DNA of 64,000 bases, taken from Hofstenia miamia. Taxonomy: Eukaryota; Xenacoelomorpha; Acoela. The position numbers and the translations under genes were made by a program. The stretch is taken from the NCBI GenBank assembly GCA_004352715.1, contig SCFE01000098.1, forward strand, positions 107,812 through 171,811, read 5' to 3'. The notes below the pieces were generated by a model. It was not told where the DNA came from. It worked only from the letters and a program-made list of their open reading frames with translations, and ran no database searches. This document shows, one piece after another, positions 45,101-57,530 of the stretch (the stretch's first letter is position 1; each line of letters begins with the position of its first letter).

Positions 45101-46118
45101 CAGTACTGGAAATATGTGTTCAACCCCCTTGCTATTTTGAATAAATAATGATAATTCATTGGATACTGTGCGTAAGATTATTATAACTAATTGTTACTTT
45201 GACTGAGAAGTGAAAATCTGTGTATATAATACAATAAAATATGTGGAATAACAATTGGCTTTTAATTTTTAATCAATTTTAGAGAACTTGTATTGGAAAA
45301 ATGTATTCGGCCACCTGAAAAGTTTAACAAATGAGCAAATTCAAAAAAATTTAAATTCAAAATAGAAGACGTAAATTAAAATTTAACTCAATATAAGTAC
45401 TTAGCAACAAAATTGTCTCTTCTTATATTTTGTAGAGTATCCCTATTTTCTAGAATCCGAGCATATTAAGGGCATAGAAGAGTACCAGTGATGTGAACAA
45501 TTTTGCAAAAGACACACAGTTTTTGCCTTACGAGGTTACCGTCAACCCATTCCTTACAAAGTTCCTCGCTTTTAAAGGCACACAAGTGCTGATTGGGAGG
45601 TTTTGGAGGTCTTCTTTGGTTTTCCGGACTTTGGGTTGGGGGCAATGATGTTTTCAAAAGTCAAATATCTGATAATATCCCTGACAGTACTTTGAGGTCG
45701 CTCTACATCTGATCTATATTACATTGACTCATCAGTTCCAAATATTTAGAGATAATCAACTCGTGGATGGCAATAGGTATGTAATCAAGCATCATATATT
45801 GCGAAGAATGACTGTTGTTAGATATTTTCAAAATAAATACACTGAAAAAAGCTACGCCAATGAAATTTTTTACAGATTCTCTGATTTGGTCTGAAGTGGC
45901 CGAATAAATTTTCCAAGAAAAAATTAGCTAACCACAAGCATTATAGCACTTTTCCTTGAAATTTAAAGTAAAGAGTGATAATTATTTCTCAACATTGATG
46001 AATTTCTCTTTCTGCAACATCAAATCTAATTAAAAATTACCTATGACATTCTTCGCGCCAATTTTTTGGAAATATTTAACACACATCATGGGTGGCCGAA
46101 TTCTTTTTACCAGTACTG
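45101..46118 (-). mobile_element. Decayed Tc1-like element with TA duplication
   Basis: The ends are inverted repeats CAGTACTGG, flanked by TA on both sides (45099-45100, 46119-46120). The total of 1018 bp is shorter than a typical 1.3-1.6 kb Tc1. On the minus strand around 45600-45800, frames resemble the N-terminal DNA-binding part of Tc1 transposases, including a SGKPKKTSK linker like the family's GRPRKT hook. Stops and frameshifts abound and the catalytic region is not recognisable. Confidence 0.65.
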
Positions 46119-46120
46119 TA

Positions 46121-47782
46121 CTGCAATTTAGGTTATGCAGTTAAAAGACTTTCAATAATATATATATACATATATATATATACACTGTTAAAAATATACA
46201 ATACTGTTTCTTAAGCAATTCAAATATAAACTAGCTATGCTGAGGCCTGCCGAGTATTGCCTCAATTTTAATGTAAACGAATTAGTTTTCCGATTCTTTG
46301 TGTAGATAATTCAGATTAACATTGACCATATTCGTTTTCGTTGAAAATTTTGCGTTGTAATTTGCCCAACGTTAATGTAATGCCTGAGATGAGGCAGTTT
46401 GTTTTATGCCTCTAACCAATCAGATTACACAGCGTCAAGCGTAAATAGTTTTATAAAATATATTGCATTTTTATCAAAGGAAGCAATAGCTTTCTGAATT
46501 CCGTGACATTATGGTATTGCATATAAAACACTATCAATAATCATTCAATAAAAATAAAAAACGTCCAAAGGCATTGTTAAAGGAGTTCTAATAATTTCCA
46601 AAATTTTAAATTTTTATATATAATGACAAAACGTTTGTTTTATATTAATAGATAATGCTGACATATTAAATTAATATTATTAATAGTAATGAGGTCTAAA
46701 CAATTATGTATGACCAAAGCCTTTGAACGATTCTTTGTTTTCAAGCTGTATTCTAAGTTTTGTTGAAAGTCCGAATAACTATTCGCAAGTACATTTATAT
46801 TTATGAAATTTATTCAATATTTCATTCGTTGATCCTTCCTAAAATTATTTTACCTTTCTGAATGTAGTTGAATTTAGCAATATGGGGATTATTTAGTACT
46901 GTTAAGATATTGTTATACTTTTACTAAAGGAAAAAATCTTTCGAACAGGTTTATTATTCAAATTTAATGTTAATCGTCCACTCGGGAACTTAATAAGATC
47001 AGAATCACCAAAATGATTCGAACAAATCGTTATATGTTGACTTCAGTTAATAAGTTTCTTCGCCGAATAGCTGATATCCATTGTTTCTTTAATTCAAAAT
47101 CTTTTGGAAAAGAGAATTGAGTTGCCTTTCGACTTTTAAATTTGGCATATCCAGAACGGCAAGCAGGCGCACAGCATTTAGGACCCATTACTACTCATTT
47201 GAATTGTTATGATCAATTGTCAACAATACTTCATTCACAGCTGGTGGAGGATTTTGCTGCAGTATACTGTGTTTAACACATTGATAAGACACAAAAACAT
47301 TTACTGTTTTAGCAAAGTTTATAACCGCTTTAAAAATATTTACCATTACTGGATATTAATTTTGATTACTATTGGAATGTTGACAAATTTCTTAAAACGC
47401 AACATAGCTTTATTTTTTGTCTGTTAAATTTCGCTTGCCGGGGCCGTTATTTAAGTAAGTCTTGGATACACACAAAATTACATGTAATAAACAAAACAAT
47501 TAGCTATTAGCATACCGGTTGAAAATATTAGCTTTTCTCCTACCTATAAATCCGGACAATTACCGAGATTAATGACCATGAATTACCGTGATTTAATACC
47601 TGCTAACTTTTGAAATACCAGGATTACGATCGAACACAAGGAAATATGATTCAGTTATTGTAATAAGTACATATACATCACAGCGTTCTTGCAGTTACTT
47701 ACAATAACGCATGTTATATTTTATATATTATATGTTGTAATAATACTGTATGTCTTTTAAAACGAATGAAGTTTTCAGCTGA
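46121..47782. other. No gene seen
   Basis: AT-rich non-coding sequence with a short broken (TA)n at about 46157-46184. Confidence 0.4.
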
Positions 47783-48711
47783 TCTCAGTCTGTTTCAAGC
47801 AAGTCGACAATATATGCTTGGATTAATAAATTTAAATTTAGAAGAAAGTGGGGAGACCTGTTGAAAACAGCGAAGGAAAAAAAAGAAGCTCTTGTAAAAA
47901 TCGTAAGAGAAGTACGAAAAATAACCCAAAGAGAGCTTGCAATTAAACTTAATTTTGGTAATAAAACAGTGCAGGACATGTTGGCTGATTTAAGAATTAG
48001 AAAAGTATACAGCAAGTTCGTTCCAAAGTTTTTGAGTGGCGAAATGATGGACAAAAGACTGATGGTGTGTAGTAAAAACTTGGAGATATTTGAAGAAATG
48101 GAAGAAAAGTTTTTAGACAATATTACCACTCAAGATGAAACACCAGTAAGTCTTTATATTCCACCATCTAAGAGAGAGTCTCTCGAGTGGAAATTGCCTG
48201 GTGAAAAGACAACAAAAATGATTCGAAGTGGAACAAAACATCGAAAATGTTTAATGTTGAGCGTGTTTTGGATGAAATCTGAAATAATAAAAATAGATTA
48301 TACAAGTAGAGCAAACAATGATGAGTACTACTGCTGTCTTATTGAAGAAGTAAGAAGGTTAAAAAGAAAGCAACGGAGAGCAGAACTATATTGTCTGCAT
48401 GACAACGCTCCAATTCCCACAGCAAACCTGACAACAAACAAAATTGAAAAATACGACTTGAAGACATTGCCACACCCTCCCTACAGCCCAGATTTGGCAC
48501 CTAGCGATTTTTGGCTATTTACTGACTTGAAAAAGTATTTACGAGGTCAGCACTTTGAAACAAAAGAAGAGTTGATGAAGTTTGTGACCAATCATTTAGA
48601 GAGTAAGCTTCCGACATTTTTTGAAACTGGCTTCAAAATGATGCTAAAAAGATGGAGGAAGTGTTCAGAGAACCAAGGAAGTTATGTTAAAAATAATGAA
48701 ATTTTAGATCC
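47783..48711 (+). pseudogene. Mariner transposase, N-terminally truncated but with an intact DD34D triad
   Basis: An uninterrupted frame of about 310 codons. It starts within the first helix-turn-helix (STIYAWINKFK) without an ATG, continues through the second (ITQRELAIKL), and covers the whole catalytic domain. The three catalytic aspartates are in TTQDET, LHDNAP and PSDFWLF; the last two are separated by 34 residues, the mariner DD34D spacing. YSPDLAPSDFWLF and LKKYLRGQHF are strong mariner signatures, and the end WRKCSENQGSYV matches the usual C-terminus. The gene runs into a (TA)n tract. The first DNA-binding helices and any start codon are missing and inverted repeats were not found, so it is probably a 5'-truncated copy that has kept its frame. 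Confidence 0.8.
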
Positions 48712-48712
48712 T

Positions 48713-48736
48713 ATATATATATATATATATATATAT
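48713..48736. repeat. (TA)n microsatellite
   Basis: About 12 TA units immediately after the mariner ORF. Confidence 0.9.
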
Positions 48737-49073
48737 TGTTGGTTAACTATATAATTTCTATTTCCTGTGTTTTTTTATTTCTACGCGAGTCCAGGTACTA
48801 ATTATCACACCACGTATATATATATAACAGATAAAATAATTAAGACATTATAACATATCTATATTTACTATTCATATTTAATTAAATTACATTGAAACAC
48901 TACCAACGTAATTTTCAATTTATAAAATATTCGGAGGACTCTATGAATTAAATGTTAATTTGTTTCAATATACTTTTGAACTTTTTGAGGTTATAAATTC
49001 TGCTAAAATTATTTAAAAATGCTCACTTTCTAACAAATTTTGATAATTTTGCAAAATGGAAGTATTATTCATA

Positions 49074-49105
<32 letters not shown>

Positions 49106-51333
49106 TTGAAAGTGCTAAATTCTAAACTTTATTAACTTTATAAACATTTATCAGAACAAGTTTGGAGTAAAAAATATTTACAGTTATTTATATTTAAAAT
49201 TTTATATACATTGCAAGCATAAAAAAATGTGGATGGTATAATATTTTTTCTGTTAATTCATGAACTTTATCTAATTTGTCTCTTTATATACATGTATAGT
49301 GATTCTGCATTTATTGGGTAATTGATAATATTTCAAAAATATGTATACATACATAAATATATTGCCGGAGAAAATAGAGCCATTTTTCGAAATTCTTGTA
49401 TAAGTAGTTTTCTCTACCAAATCTGTATTTTTATTTGTAGTTATTATAAATAGTGCATACACAACAAATGTTGAATAAGTCCGAGAAAAACAATTATGCT
49501 GTATATTTGAATTAAGTGGCGCCAAATACGTATTTTTTATTTACTCTCCGATATATATAGGCCTATATATATATATATATATATATCTTTAATTTATAAA
49601 TGATTTTATCTAATTGAAATATAGTCTAACAAAAAACTGCGAATTAAACAGTTAGGATTTGATGTGATTTATAATTCTCTGACAAATTAATTTTTTTAAA
49701 ATACCACACACATCACAATAATTCCACACTTATAATGGTAAACATGTTAATTTAGAACTATTACAATAACAAGTAAGAAATTTTGCACCTTTTCTATTGT
49801 TTTGCAAATAACGCAGTCATTGTTATCAATAATTTTTGAAAAGTAGAATTTAATAACGTGACAGATTTAACCGGACCTGATCCAGCACCAATGTATATGC
49901 CCTAAGTGAAAAAGTATAAGATTGAGACGAAATTTTTTTTTATATAAATTAGCTAAATCGAATTCACGCCAAAATAAGAATATGTCTGCCATTCTTTATA
50001 TAGATATACTTTTTCATAATTTACCCTGGCTTATGCCATAGACAATATAAATATTTTCAAAAAAGTATTTTTATTTCAATTGAAAATTTTTCTCTCTATG
50101 TCAATATTTTTGTTTGCTATTTTGTGTCTTGCATCAGTAAACTATTGATGAGATTAGAGTACTACGATTGTACCAAAATCTTACCTCTTGAGCAGGTAGT
50201 GATTTGTAATTATGAGTGGATATATTTTCAGTTTTATATCATTGCAAAAACTCAGAGCGCATCTTCAATAGCAAATAAATTGATATATTTATTACTTCAA
50301 AAAATTCACTTAAAATATGTGGGTGTATCATTTAAAAACCTGGAGGTCATGATATTAAATTTATTTCCTTATTCGAATACTTGCTATAATAAAACGCACT
50401 AAATATACGAATAGCATTAATAAAAATTTCATTACAATTCACTGATTTCTTTTTTTATTTATTTATTTAATGCTTTTGTTTTTTTACAAATCAATTGATT
50501 AACACTTATGAAGAATTTAAACAATAGATAGAAATTAAACTGGTTCCAAAAAATACTTTGTATTGGTTTCGAAAGTTTATTGTTCTTGAGGATATAAATT
50601 GTTGGTTTTCATTATTCAATAGTTTTGTTATAGTTTATGGACTTTGTCCCATAGTTTGATAAGTAGTTGGATCTTCTTTGTTTTATTGAAATTTTTAATG
50701 ATTTTTTAAATTTATTGAAATTTCATTCTTCTTTAATATCTGGATGGAGTTTGTTCCATAAATCAATTGTAAAATTGGTAAATGATTTTTCAAAGTTTTC
50801 TTTTTAAATTTGATTTTGTGATAAGCCTTAGTTCGCTTGTGTATATTTTTTTGTAATTCTACTGAAGATGTTTTCAAAAATAGTAAGAGGCAATTTAATT
50901 TTAATAAGTATACTAATGATTTGATATTATGTTTTTCTAATATTTTACTTTTATCATTTTACTACAGATTGTATTAATTACTCAATTAAAAACGTTTTTA
51001 AGCTTTTTAAATATTTTCTTGGTAACATTGGTAAATAAAAAAGAGGAATATGAAAATTGTGACACTATAAGAGATCTTAGTAATACAATCCTCCACTTCA
51101 TTGGTAATATATGTTGAATCCTAGTTAGCAATTTAACTTAATTAATAGTAATTTAATACCTTTTAAAACATTTTTTGTGATTTTTTCTTTAATCAAAGAC
51201 CTACCACGGTCCAAGCAATAACACATTATTGATCCATATTTTTCAAAACAACTGCTTTTCAATTCTTGAATAGAAATCCGGAACACACAATATTTTAGAA
51301 ATTTTCTATTTGATACAAAAAACACATTTATAA
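48737..51333. other. No gene seen; (TA)n tracts
   Basis: AT-rich sequence downstream of the bHLH gene. (TA)n tracts lie at about 49077-49104 and 49564-49586. Small frames are unremarkable. Confidence 0.4.
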
Positions 51334-51542
51334 TCAAAGATTAGAGGCGCTGGTTTCCCATGTTTGGGTATATGAAGGATCGTAACCAGCAAAAACTACA
51401 CTTTCTTGAGCTTGGCAATTGGCACCGTAGTGTTGCATTGCTGAATAATACTCAAACATACTACTAGAACATATTTGACGCGGTTTGGAGGAGGGCCAGC
51501 CATTCTTTAAACTTCTCACTTTGGCTTCTTTAACCGACTTTC
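51334..51542 (-). CDS. FERD3L: Exon 3 of the Fer3-like gene
   Basis: Acceptor ATATTTTAG, then 69 codons to TGA. Includes [10 protein letters not shown] and a tyrosine-, glutamine- and serine-rich tail ending TWETSASNL. The phase matches exon 2 exactly. Confidence 0.75.
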
Positions 51543-52723
51543 CTAAAATATCTCTTTAGAGTTTTTCTGATGTTAACATTAGAAATTGTATATAAGGACC
51601 AGAGAATTTTTCTAAAATCATTAAAGAACCCTTGTACAATATAAAAGTTTGTAATTAATAACCTAAATTAAGCAAACAACAATAATTGAAGAATTACTTA
51701 TTCAAAAAAGATTTTAATTAAGCCAATAAAAATCTTAATGTTATTTCGTCTTCACAGATATTCAGTTATTTGAATTTTCTGTTAAATCAACATATCATGA
51801 AAAATTATATTTATTATTGGATTAGCGGGTAAATTTTTATAAGAAGGCGGCAGTTTGGTGATGATGTTTACCTATTTATTTAAAGAAGTGTTTGCTTATT
51901 GAGAAATATCACTAGTTACAAATATATCTATATTACATTTTTCTAAACTGCCCAATCAAAGAGATCTAGTGATTAAATTTATTAGGAATTGTCCGATATA
52001 TGACATACATATGTGCAAACTTGTCAATTAGCCGAGGATGTATAATGAACCCAAAACGAGCCTTCCTTAAGCACAGTTAATTTATTGTTCTGCTTTTCCT
52101 ATTGTTTCAAGATACGTTTCTTGTGTTCATTGTTGCAAGAGATCATTATTTATAAGTTGCAAATGGTATTTACTGACGCGTGCCCATGGTATTGTTGCAA
52201 TTTTATATAAGAACTTAAATTTAATTCAATTAGTTATTAAAACAACTTTGCTTTGTGCTGCCAAGTTAATATCCATTTCTGAAACTGCTCAAAGAAAATT
52301 TAAATCTTATAGCAAAATACCTTCTTTGACAATATCAGTCATAAACCCAATGTAAATAATGGCTAATCGTAAAGTTTCGATTCTTGAAATTTTCTTTTCA
52401 TATGAAAACGAAGGTAAATATTTTCTCAAAACATCAAATGCTTCATTCATGCTAAGCATTCTTTTTCGTTCCCTTACATTAGCCGCATGTCGTTGCTGGT
52501 GTGTAATCAGTCTTCTGCGCTTGGACTTGGATTTGGATAGATGAAAACTTGAAGAACTTTCGATTGTGTAACGTGAATCACTTCCTGTAACTAAATTATA
52601 TTTCCACATGTTGAAAAAATAAATAAAGAATATGTAAACAACCTTATAGTTGTTCATATTTGAATGTCAAAGGGTCTAAATTATCATTTTTGGTTATATA
52701 ATATAAAATTATTCTTTTCTATT

Positions 52724-52761
<38 letters not shown>

Positions 52762-53325
52762 CTTAGGCAAAAAGTTTAGAAACACTTACCAATTTTATCC
52801 TAGAATTTATGATGGATATACATGGAATACTGATTTTCCAATCGTATGCGATCTACATTTTGTGTATAATGATTATGAATCCATGCCTATGATGATGCGT
52901 CACCATTCATTTCGATGAAGCCGATAAATAAATTGATAGTCATCAAAAATATCGCTTTACTTACTTTTATATAAAAGTAAGTGTGGTCAAGTGCACCGAT
53001 TTTGTGCAAATTGAACATGGTATTAATTTGAGTTTGATACTCGTTTATTGCAAACATTTGGTGGAATCCATGCCTCACCGCATTTTGGCGTGCTTACTAG
53101 CCAGAAGATTTCATACAAAACATTGAAATAAGTCAGTGGCCCATCCTAGCTTTTCGTGTACATTATCTTTATGTAAGAATGTGATTTATGCCGATTTACT
53201 CTCATATACACTAATTTATTTACTGCACCAGTGTGATTTGTACTGGGAAACTCTCATTAAAGTTGTTTCCAATTGTGTATTTAAATAGAATAATTTGAAT
53301 AAGGGTTGCTAAACTTTTTGCAGAG

Positions 53326-53364
<39 letters not shown>

Positions 53365-54233
53365 TATAAAAAAATATATATATAAACATATTAAAATATT
53401 TGTAAATGTATACACACTGTATATATTATGCTAACTTAAAAACACAAAGAGTGCCCATTTAGCATTTGGGTGTTCTGCTTGTCACAGAATTATGAAAATT
53501 TGTTTTATAAATGGCTTTATATTTTGTATTACGTAAAATAACTTTGAGATGGAATAAATTTTCAGTCGAAGATCTTCTAATTTTTTTTAAAAAGGATGAA
53601 ATAAAATCATTGAAACTATTGAAATACAGAAATGATTGAATATAGTAAGGATAGGATTAAGTCATTTTCTATTATTTTTTGAATATTTATAAAACATACA
53701 ATTATGTAAAAATTCTAAAGAAGATAAAAATTAAAAATTCTGGTTTTTTAAATTTACATTTAAATTTATATCATAGTCACTTTTCCAAATGTATTCTCCA
53801 ATGAATCAAACACCTGATTTTACGTGAGAGACACCTTAATATACATTCACTCAGAGATGGACACGGGCTGGCCCCAAGATTTAGGAATTTACGGACAAAA
53901 ACTTTGTGTAACGTTGCATTGAATATATATGCCACCCAAGCAACTTCTGCTCAGCCAGAGATTGGTTCAAATTGGACTTAGTGCTACAGCCAAAAATTTA
54001 TGTGTTCAAATAGATCAATAAATTTTGACGGGCCGAAAATGGGCTTGAAAAATTCGGACTGGGTCCATCTCTGTATGCACTTAGCATACTCCACCTTTAT
54101 GAAGGCATTGCATTAAAACTATTACATTTTCTTTAATGGACATTATATATATATATATATATATATATTTATTTATTGCTTTATTTATGATATATAATGC
54201 ATAAATATATCTAATGTACAAAATTTGACACCT

Positions 54234-54268
<35 letters not shown>

Positions 54269-54562
54269 GGCATGCACATCGCTGTATTACAATAAAATTT
54301 AAATTTACTTAAATTTGAAAATTTCTAGATTATCATATATTTATTTTCCAACTGCTTGCACATTTTGAAGTCTAACGCGAATAAAATAGAATTGAAACGT
54401 ACCGCAAATTGTATTTAGTGTATCATCTGAGAAATTTTTTTTCCTTAACTGTGAAAATCCACTATTACAGTATAAGGAACTGCATTCTTCATCATCTGAA
54501 GGTTTTTCTGAATTTTTGTAAATTATGTTCTTCTTGTTACTGCATGATTTGCTCTTTTCCAT
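51334..54562 (-). CDS. FERD3L: Fer3/FERD3L-like bHLH transcription factor (three exons)
   Basis: Three minus-strand exons join in perfect phase: 54562-54403 (160 nt, ATG start), 52584-52321 (264 nt) and 51542-51334 (209 nt, stop), giving 210 residues. Both introns split a glycine codon after its first base. The bHLH domain is at about residues 84-137: basic region [11 protein letters not shown] with the E-box-contacting glutamate and arginines, helix 1 [15 protein letters not shown], loop [10 protein letters not shown], helix 2 [14 protein letters not shown]. The YEKK(I/L)[15 protein letters not shown] stretch is diagnostic of the Fer3/Ptf1a/Twist-like group, and YIGFM favours Fer3. The acidic, serine-rich N-terminus and the C-terminal 70 residues are lineage-specific. 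Family members are nuclear, dimerise with E proteins and act in neural or mesodermal specification. Intron 1 carries two MITEs. No disabling change is seen. Confidence 0.85.
52321..52584 (-). CDS. FERD3L: Exon 2 of the Fer3-like gene (bHLH domain)
   Basis: Acceptor TTTAGTTACAG, donor AAAGAAG|GTATTT. Encodes residues 54-142 including the entire bHLH. A lysine/serine run, SKSKSKRRR, just before the basic region is a likely nuclear localisation signal. Confidence 0.9.
52731..52760. repeat. (TA)n microsatellite
   Basis: Target of the MITE insertion at 52761; continues after the element at 53327-53360. Confidence 0.9.
52761..53326. mobile_element. 566-bp mariner-type MITE in intron 1 of the Fer3-like gene
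   Basis: The ends match as imperfect inverted repeats, GCTTAGGCAAAAAGTTTAG and GCTCTGCAAAAAGTTTAG, with TA on both sides within a (TA)n tract. No transposase is present. A perfect 22-bp palindrome lies at about 52961-52982. Confidence 0.75.
53852..54073. mobile_element. 222-bp hAT-like MITE in intron 1 of the Fer3-like gene
   Basis: Terminal repeats CAGAGATGGAC at both ends. The flanking octamers CATTCACT and TATGCACT agree at 6 of 8 positions, consistent with an aged hAT target duplication. Confidence 0.7.
54146..54264. repeat. Two (TA)n tracts
   Basis: Runs at about 54146-54168 and 54238-54264, both within intron 1 of the Fer3-like gene. Confidence 0.9.
54403..54562 (-). CDS. FERD3L: Exon 1 of the Fer3-like gene
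   Basis: ATG at 54562 with context GGGAATGG, coding 53 residues plus one base. The donor is TTGCG|GTACGT, close to consensus. Content is polar (SDDEECSS), as usual ahead of the bHLH. Confidence 0.8.
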
Positions 54563-55886
54563 TCCCTCTACGTCAAATTTATATTAAATATCATAAAGTA
54601 TGAATAATGCATGCATTATAATGAGTGTACATTGTTCATATATTGATATCAAATAAGGCCTTCTATAGAATGCCTTGTGTCGACATAGTTTCGTTGGTCT
54701 TTCTCGCAATTCATATTAATTCACATATAATATTTTTCTTGAGATGTGTTTTAAATGTTCTCGTGTTAAATTAATGACTCCGTCAATTAAAGAATATATA
54801 TTCGGTTATGTCCATCAATTCATATCTCAAACCATCTTAACCCTAAGTCAAACACCATATCTTTATTAGAATTAATTAAAAAATACGAGTAGCATATCAG
54901 TGACTAAGGCAGTTGTGGTAAAATGCAGTAGGGTTAATCAACGAGCGCCTTAGTGTGCAATGACATCGTATTTTATTAAATGCATTGAAATTTCTTCAAT
55001 TAGCACAAGCAACCTGTCTAACAATCTTAGGTGTTATGTTAAATTGAATTATGATGCAAATGAAATTGCTTGGAGATGTTGAAAATAAATTTGAACTTTG
55101 CAAAAATTTAATGGCTTGCTTATGATCATTAGTAATTTAAAGAATATAGCTATATTTTAAACCAACTGGAGCTTTTAAAAATTATACCTTTAAGTGTTGT
55201 ATAGGCGATAGGGTATAATTCCCATACAAAAATTTTGTTAGTGATTTAGAAAAAAACTGCTTTAACAAGTTGTATGCATATATTTATTTATATTTTGTCG
55301 ATGTATGCTCATTAGTAAATAATAGTAAATTGAAACAAATGTGTCATAAATGCTAATTGAATCGATGCAAAGCAACATTAAATTTTGTATTCCCTTTGTA
55401 ATTAATGATGTTTATTTGAAAATACTGATTACTCTATTTATAAAAACACTAAATTTTTTATAACGTAACATCCCATTGTACGTTTAAAGGTACGATTATT
55501 TTTCACAAAGGGAAATTATCAACTTTAGTAATTGAACCAAATTGAGAAGTAATAACAATATATTATTTAATTGTGCTTAAAAAATATTTTCCTAAGCATT
55601 ATAAATATACTTGGTTGACTTAGAGTTAATTATATTATTGAAAAGTCAAGAAATATTCAGTACTTATAAATTCAACAAAAAATTATATTAATGAGGCAAT
55701 ATGTTTTTACTTTTGAGAAAAATATTGCATTATTGATTGTATTATGTAGTACTGAAAACCCTTTGTCAAAAATAAAACATTTGTAATGTTAAAAAATTAC
55801 ACTTTAGAGATGCATATCTATTGTTTTTGACTGAGTGCTAATAATAATGAGAGAATGAGTAGTAAAAATTCAAACTACAAAAATAC
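54563..55886. other. No gene seen; 5' flank of the Fer3-like gene
   Basis: AT-rich. No TATA box or conserved block could be singled out with confidence. It may contain unrecognised small exons of the gene that starts at 55955. Confidence 0.35.
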
Positions 55887-55955
55887 CTGAACCCAGATGA
55901 TACTGTTGCAAATTGATATCGCAGATGTTATTAACAAAAATAAAGTTTTTCTCAT
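55887..55955 (-). CDS. Possible signal-peptide first exon
   Basis: ATG then 23 codons: two basic residues, a hydrophobic core (LFLLITSAISIC) and a polar end, followed by the donor GTTCAG|GTATTT in phase 0. The arrangement is typical of a secreted protein's first exon. No downstream exon was found before the Fer3-like gene, so it remains a candidate. Confidence 0.35.
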
Positions 55956-56176
55956 TTTGGGAAGCCGCAGATGTTACTCGTGCTGCGAAATCTCTTGTTT
56001 GCTTCTAAAAAGCATTTTGGTGCACAGTGTGATACTTTTCTCTACGCTTTAAACGTTGATCCTATTGAAGACAAATTCGATTATAGATATTTATTTTTAA
56101 TAAAAGATCAATATATTCTATTATTATTACTGATCTGATCAATTGAGTTTTTAAGTAAGCAAACATTGTATTTTTT

Positions 56177-56430
56177 TCAAATAGCACACCGTAATTTTGC
56201 AATGTACTCAAACGATTGAATTATATCAAAAAATGTTTTGTCTATTAAAACAGTTGGGGATCTTAATTTCCCTATTACATCTAAATTTTCATTAATTCTC
56301 GGTAATTGAATAGAAAATCTGCATCTCAAATAAAGTTTGTTTATTGCTTGGTACATTTTATATAATGCCTCATCAAGCTGTAAATGAACGTTATTTAAAT
56401 CTTTGATTCTTTCGATTTTATTTTCACAGC
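56177..56430 (-). CDS. Probable terminal exon of an unidentified gene
   Basis: Acceptor GGGTGTAG, then 84 codons to TGA. The peptide is helical and charged (LQLDEALYKMYQAINKLYL, then IQLPRINENLD, ending EYIAKLRCAI), clearly protein-like. It resembles a helical-bundle C-terminus, and I noted a faint likeness to a stretch of the PA28 proteasome activator that is too weak to name. The upstream exon, which must end with one base of a split codon, was not found. Confidence 0.5.
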
Positions 56431-56440
56431 CTACACCCAA

Positions 56441-57530
56441 TAGATGTGATTAAGCACTACCGTTTTGAATCCATGTATACAAAGCGCAATATTTTTATCC
56501 CTCATATTATATTTCCGTTCACCCTTCAACAGCCTGGGGTCCATATTTATAAGGAGAAACCGTTTATCCACATTTACAAATAATATTCTCCAAGTCTATA
56601 AGTCAATTTGAAAATCGCATGGACTATTCTATTGGGGAACAGGCTTTAATGCAATAATGAAAATTTCTTTTAAAACGTATTGTTGTGGGCAAAGTTCTTC
56701 GAAAATTTCGAATTTAAGTTCTTTCCATTCCAAGCGTTTAAGTTTTTATAAGGTTTTGAGCCAATGGAAGATACCAACAACTCTCTATCACATGGTTCTT
56801 TCATATTAGGCATAGATTTAATCATATTTTGAGCAGTAGTGTTTAAAATTTTTTTACAGGATTATAAAAAGTTTATTAAATCCCCTCTGCTTAAGGTACA
56901 ATTTCAACATTGTCCTGATTTTTGGTGAATTACAAGAAGCTGGGTTGTTAATTATTAAAATTAAAAATATGACACAAATATTTTCAAATTTTAAATATTT
57001 TTATTTTTTACCCCTGAATAGTAAAGAATAGCTATACAAAAACCTTAAACTACGGGTAGAATCTAGAACACATATCAAGTTAACAATGGTGATGCATAAA
57101 GTACATAACAACAAACAAAGAACTGTTGAATGTATTAGTTATGAGCAATTTCATTTATGCATGCACACTTCTGACCAGGATGTGTACAGTTGAGTCTGAA
57201 CACTAATAAATATGCGTGGTTCGTTCAGTAATGATAATTCAATCAAAGTAATTAAAGACCACGGGGGAAAAACCACACATGTCCACTTTTTGATATTTTT
57301 TGGTTACTCCCCTTGGATTTGGTCCTTGGCATGAGGCATCATCTCTAAAAGGTCGTATCGATAAATCACAGTTGTCCAGAGTTATTGCTATTTAAAAAAA
57401 AGCAACAAGGCAGAAAAACAGCCGTTGTCCAACTGGTAAGAGAGAACAACCACAGTTGTCCAAACAGATGTAGTGTTGGCCAATCAGAAGGCTTAAAATT
57501 GTCACATGACCTTTCTTTAGAACAAGCAAA
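56441..57530. other. No gene seen
   Basis: A 50-codon plus-strand ORF from an ATG near 56657 is present but unrecognised. Otherwise non-coding. Confidence 0.35.

Noticed and set aside
56177-56430. PA28 (PSME) proteasome-activator homologue
   Set aside because: Only a short PRI.E-like stretch is similar and the C-terminus differs; too weak to name.
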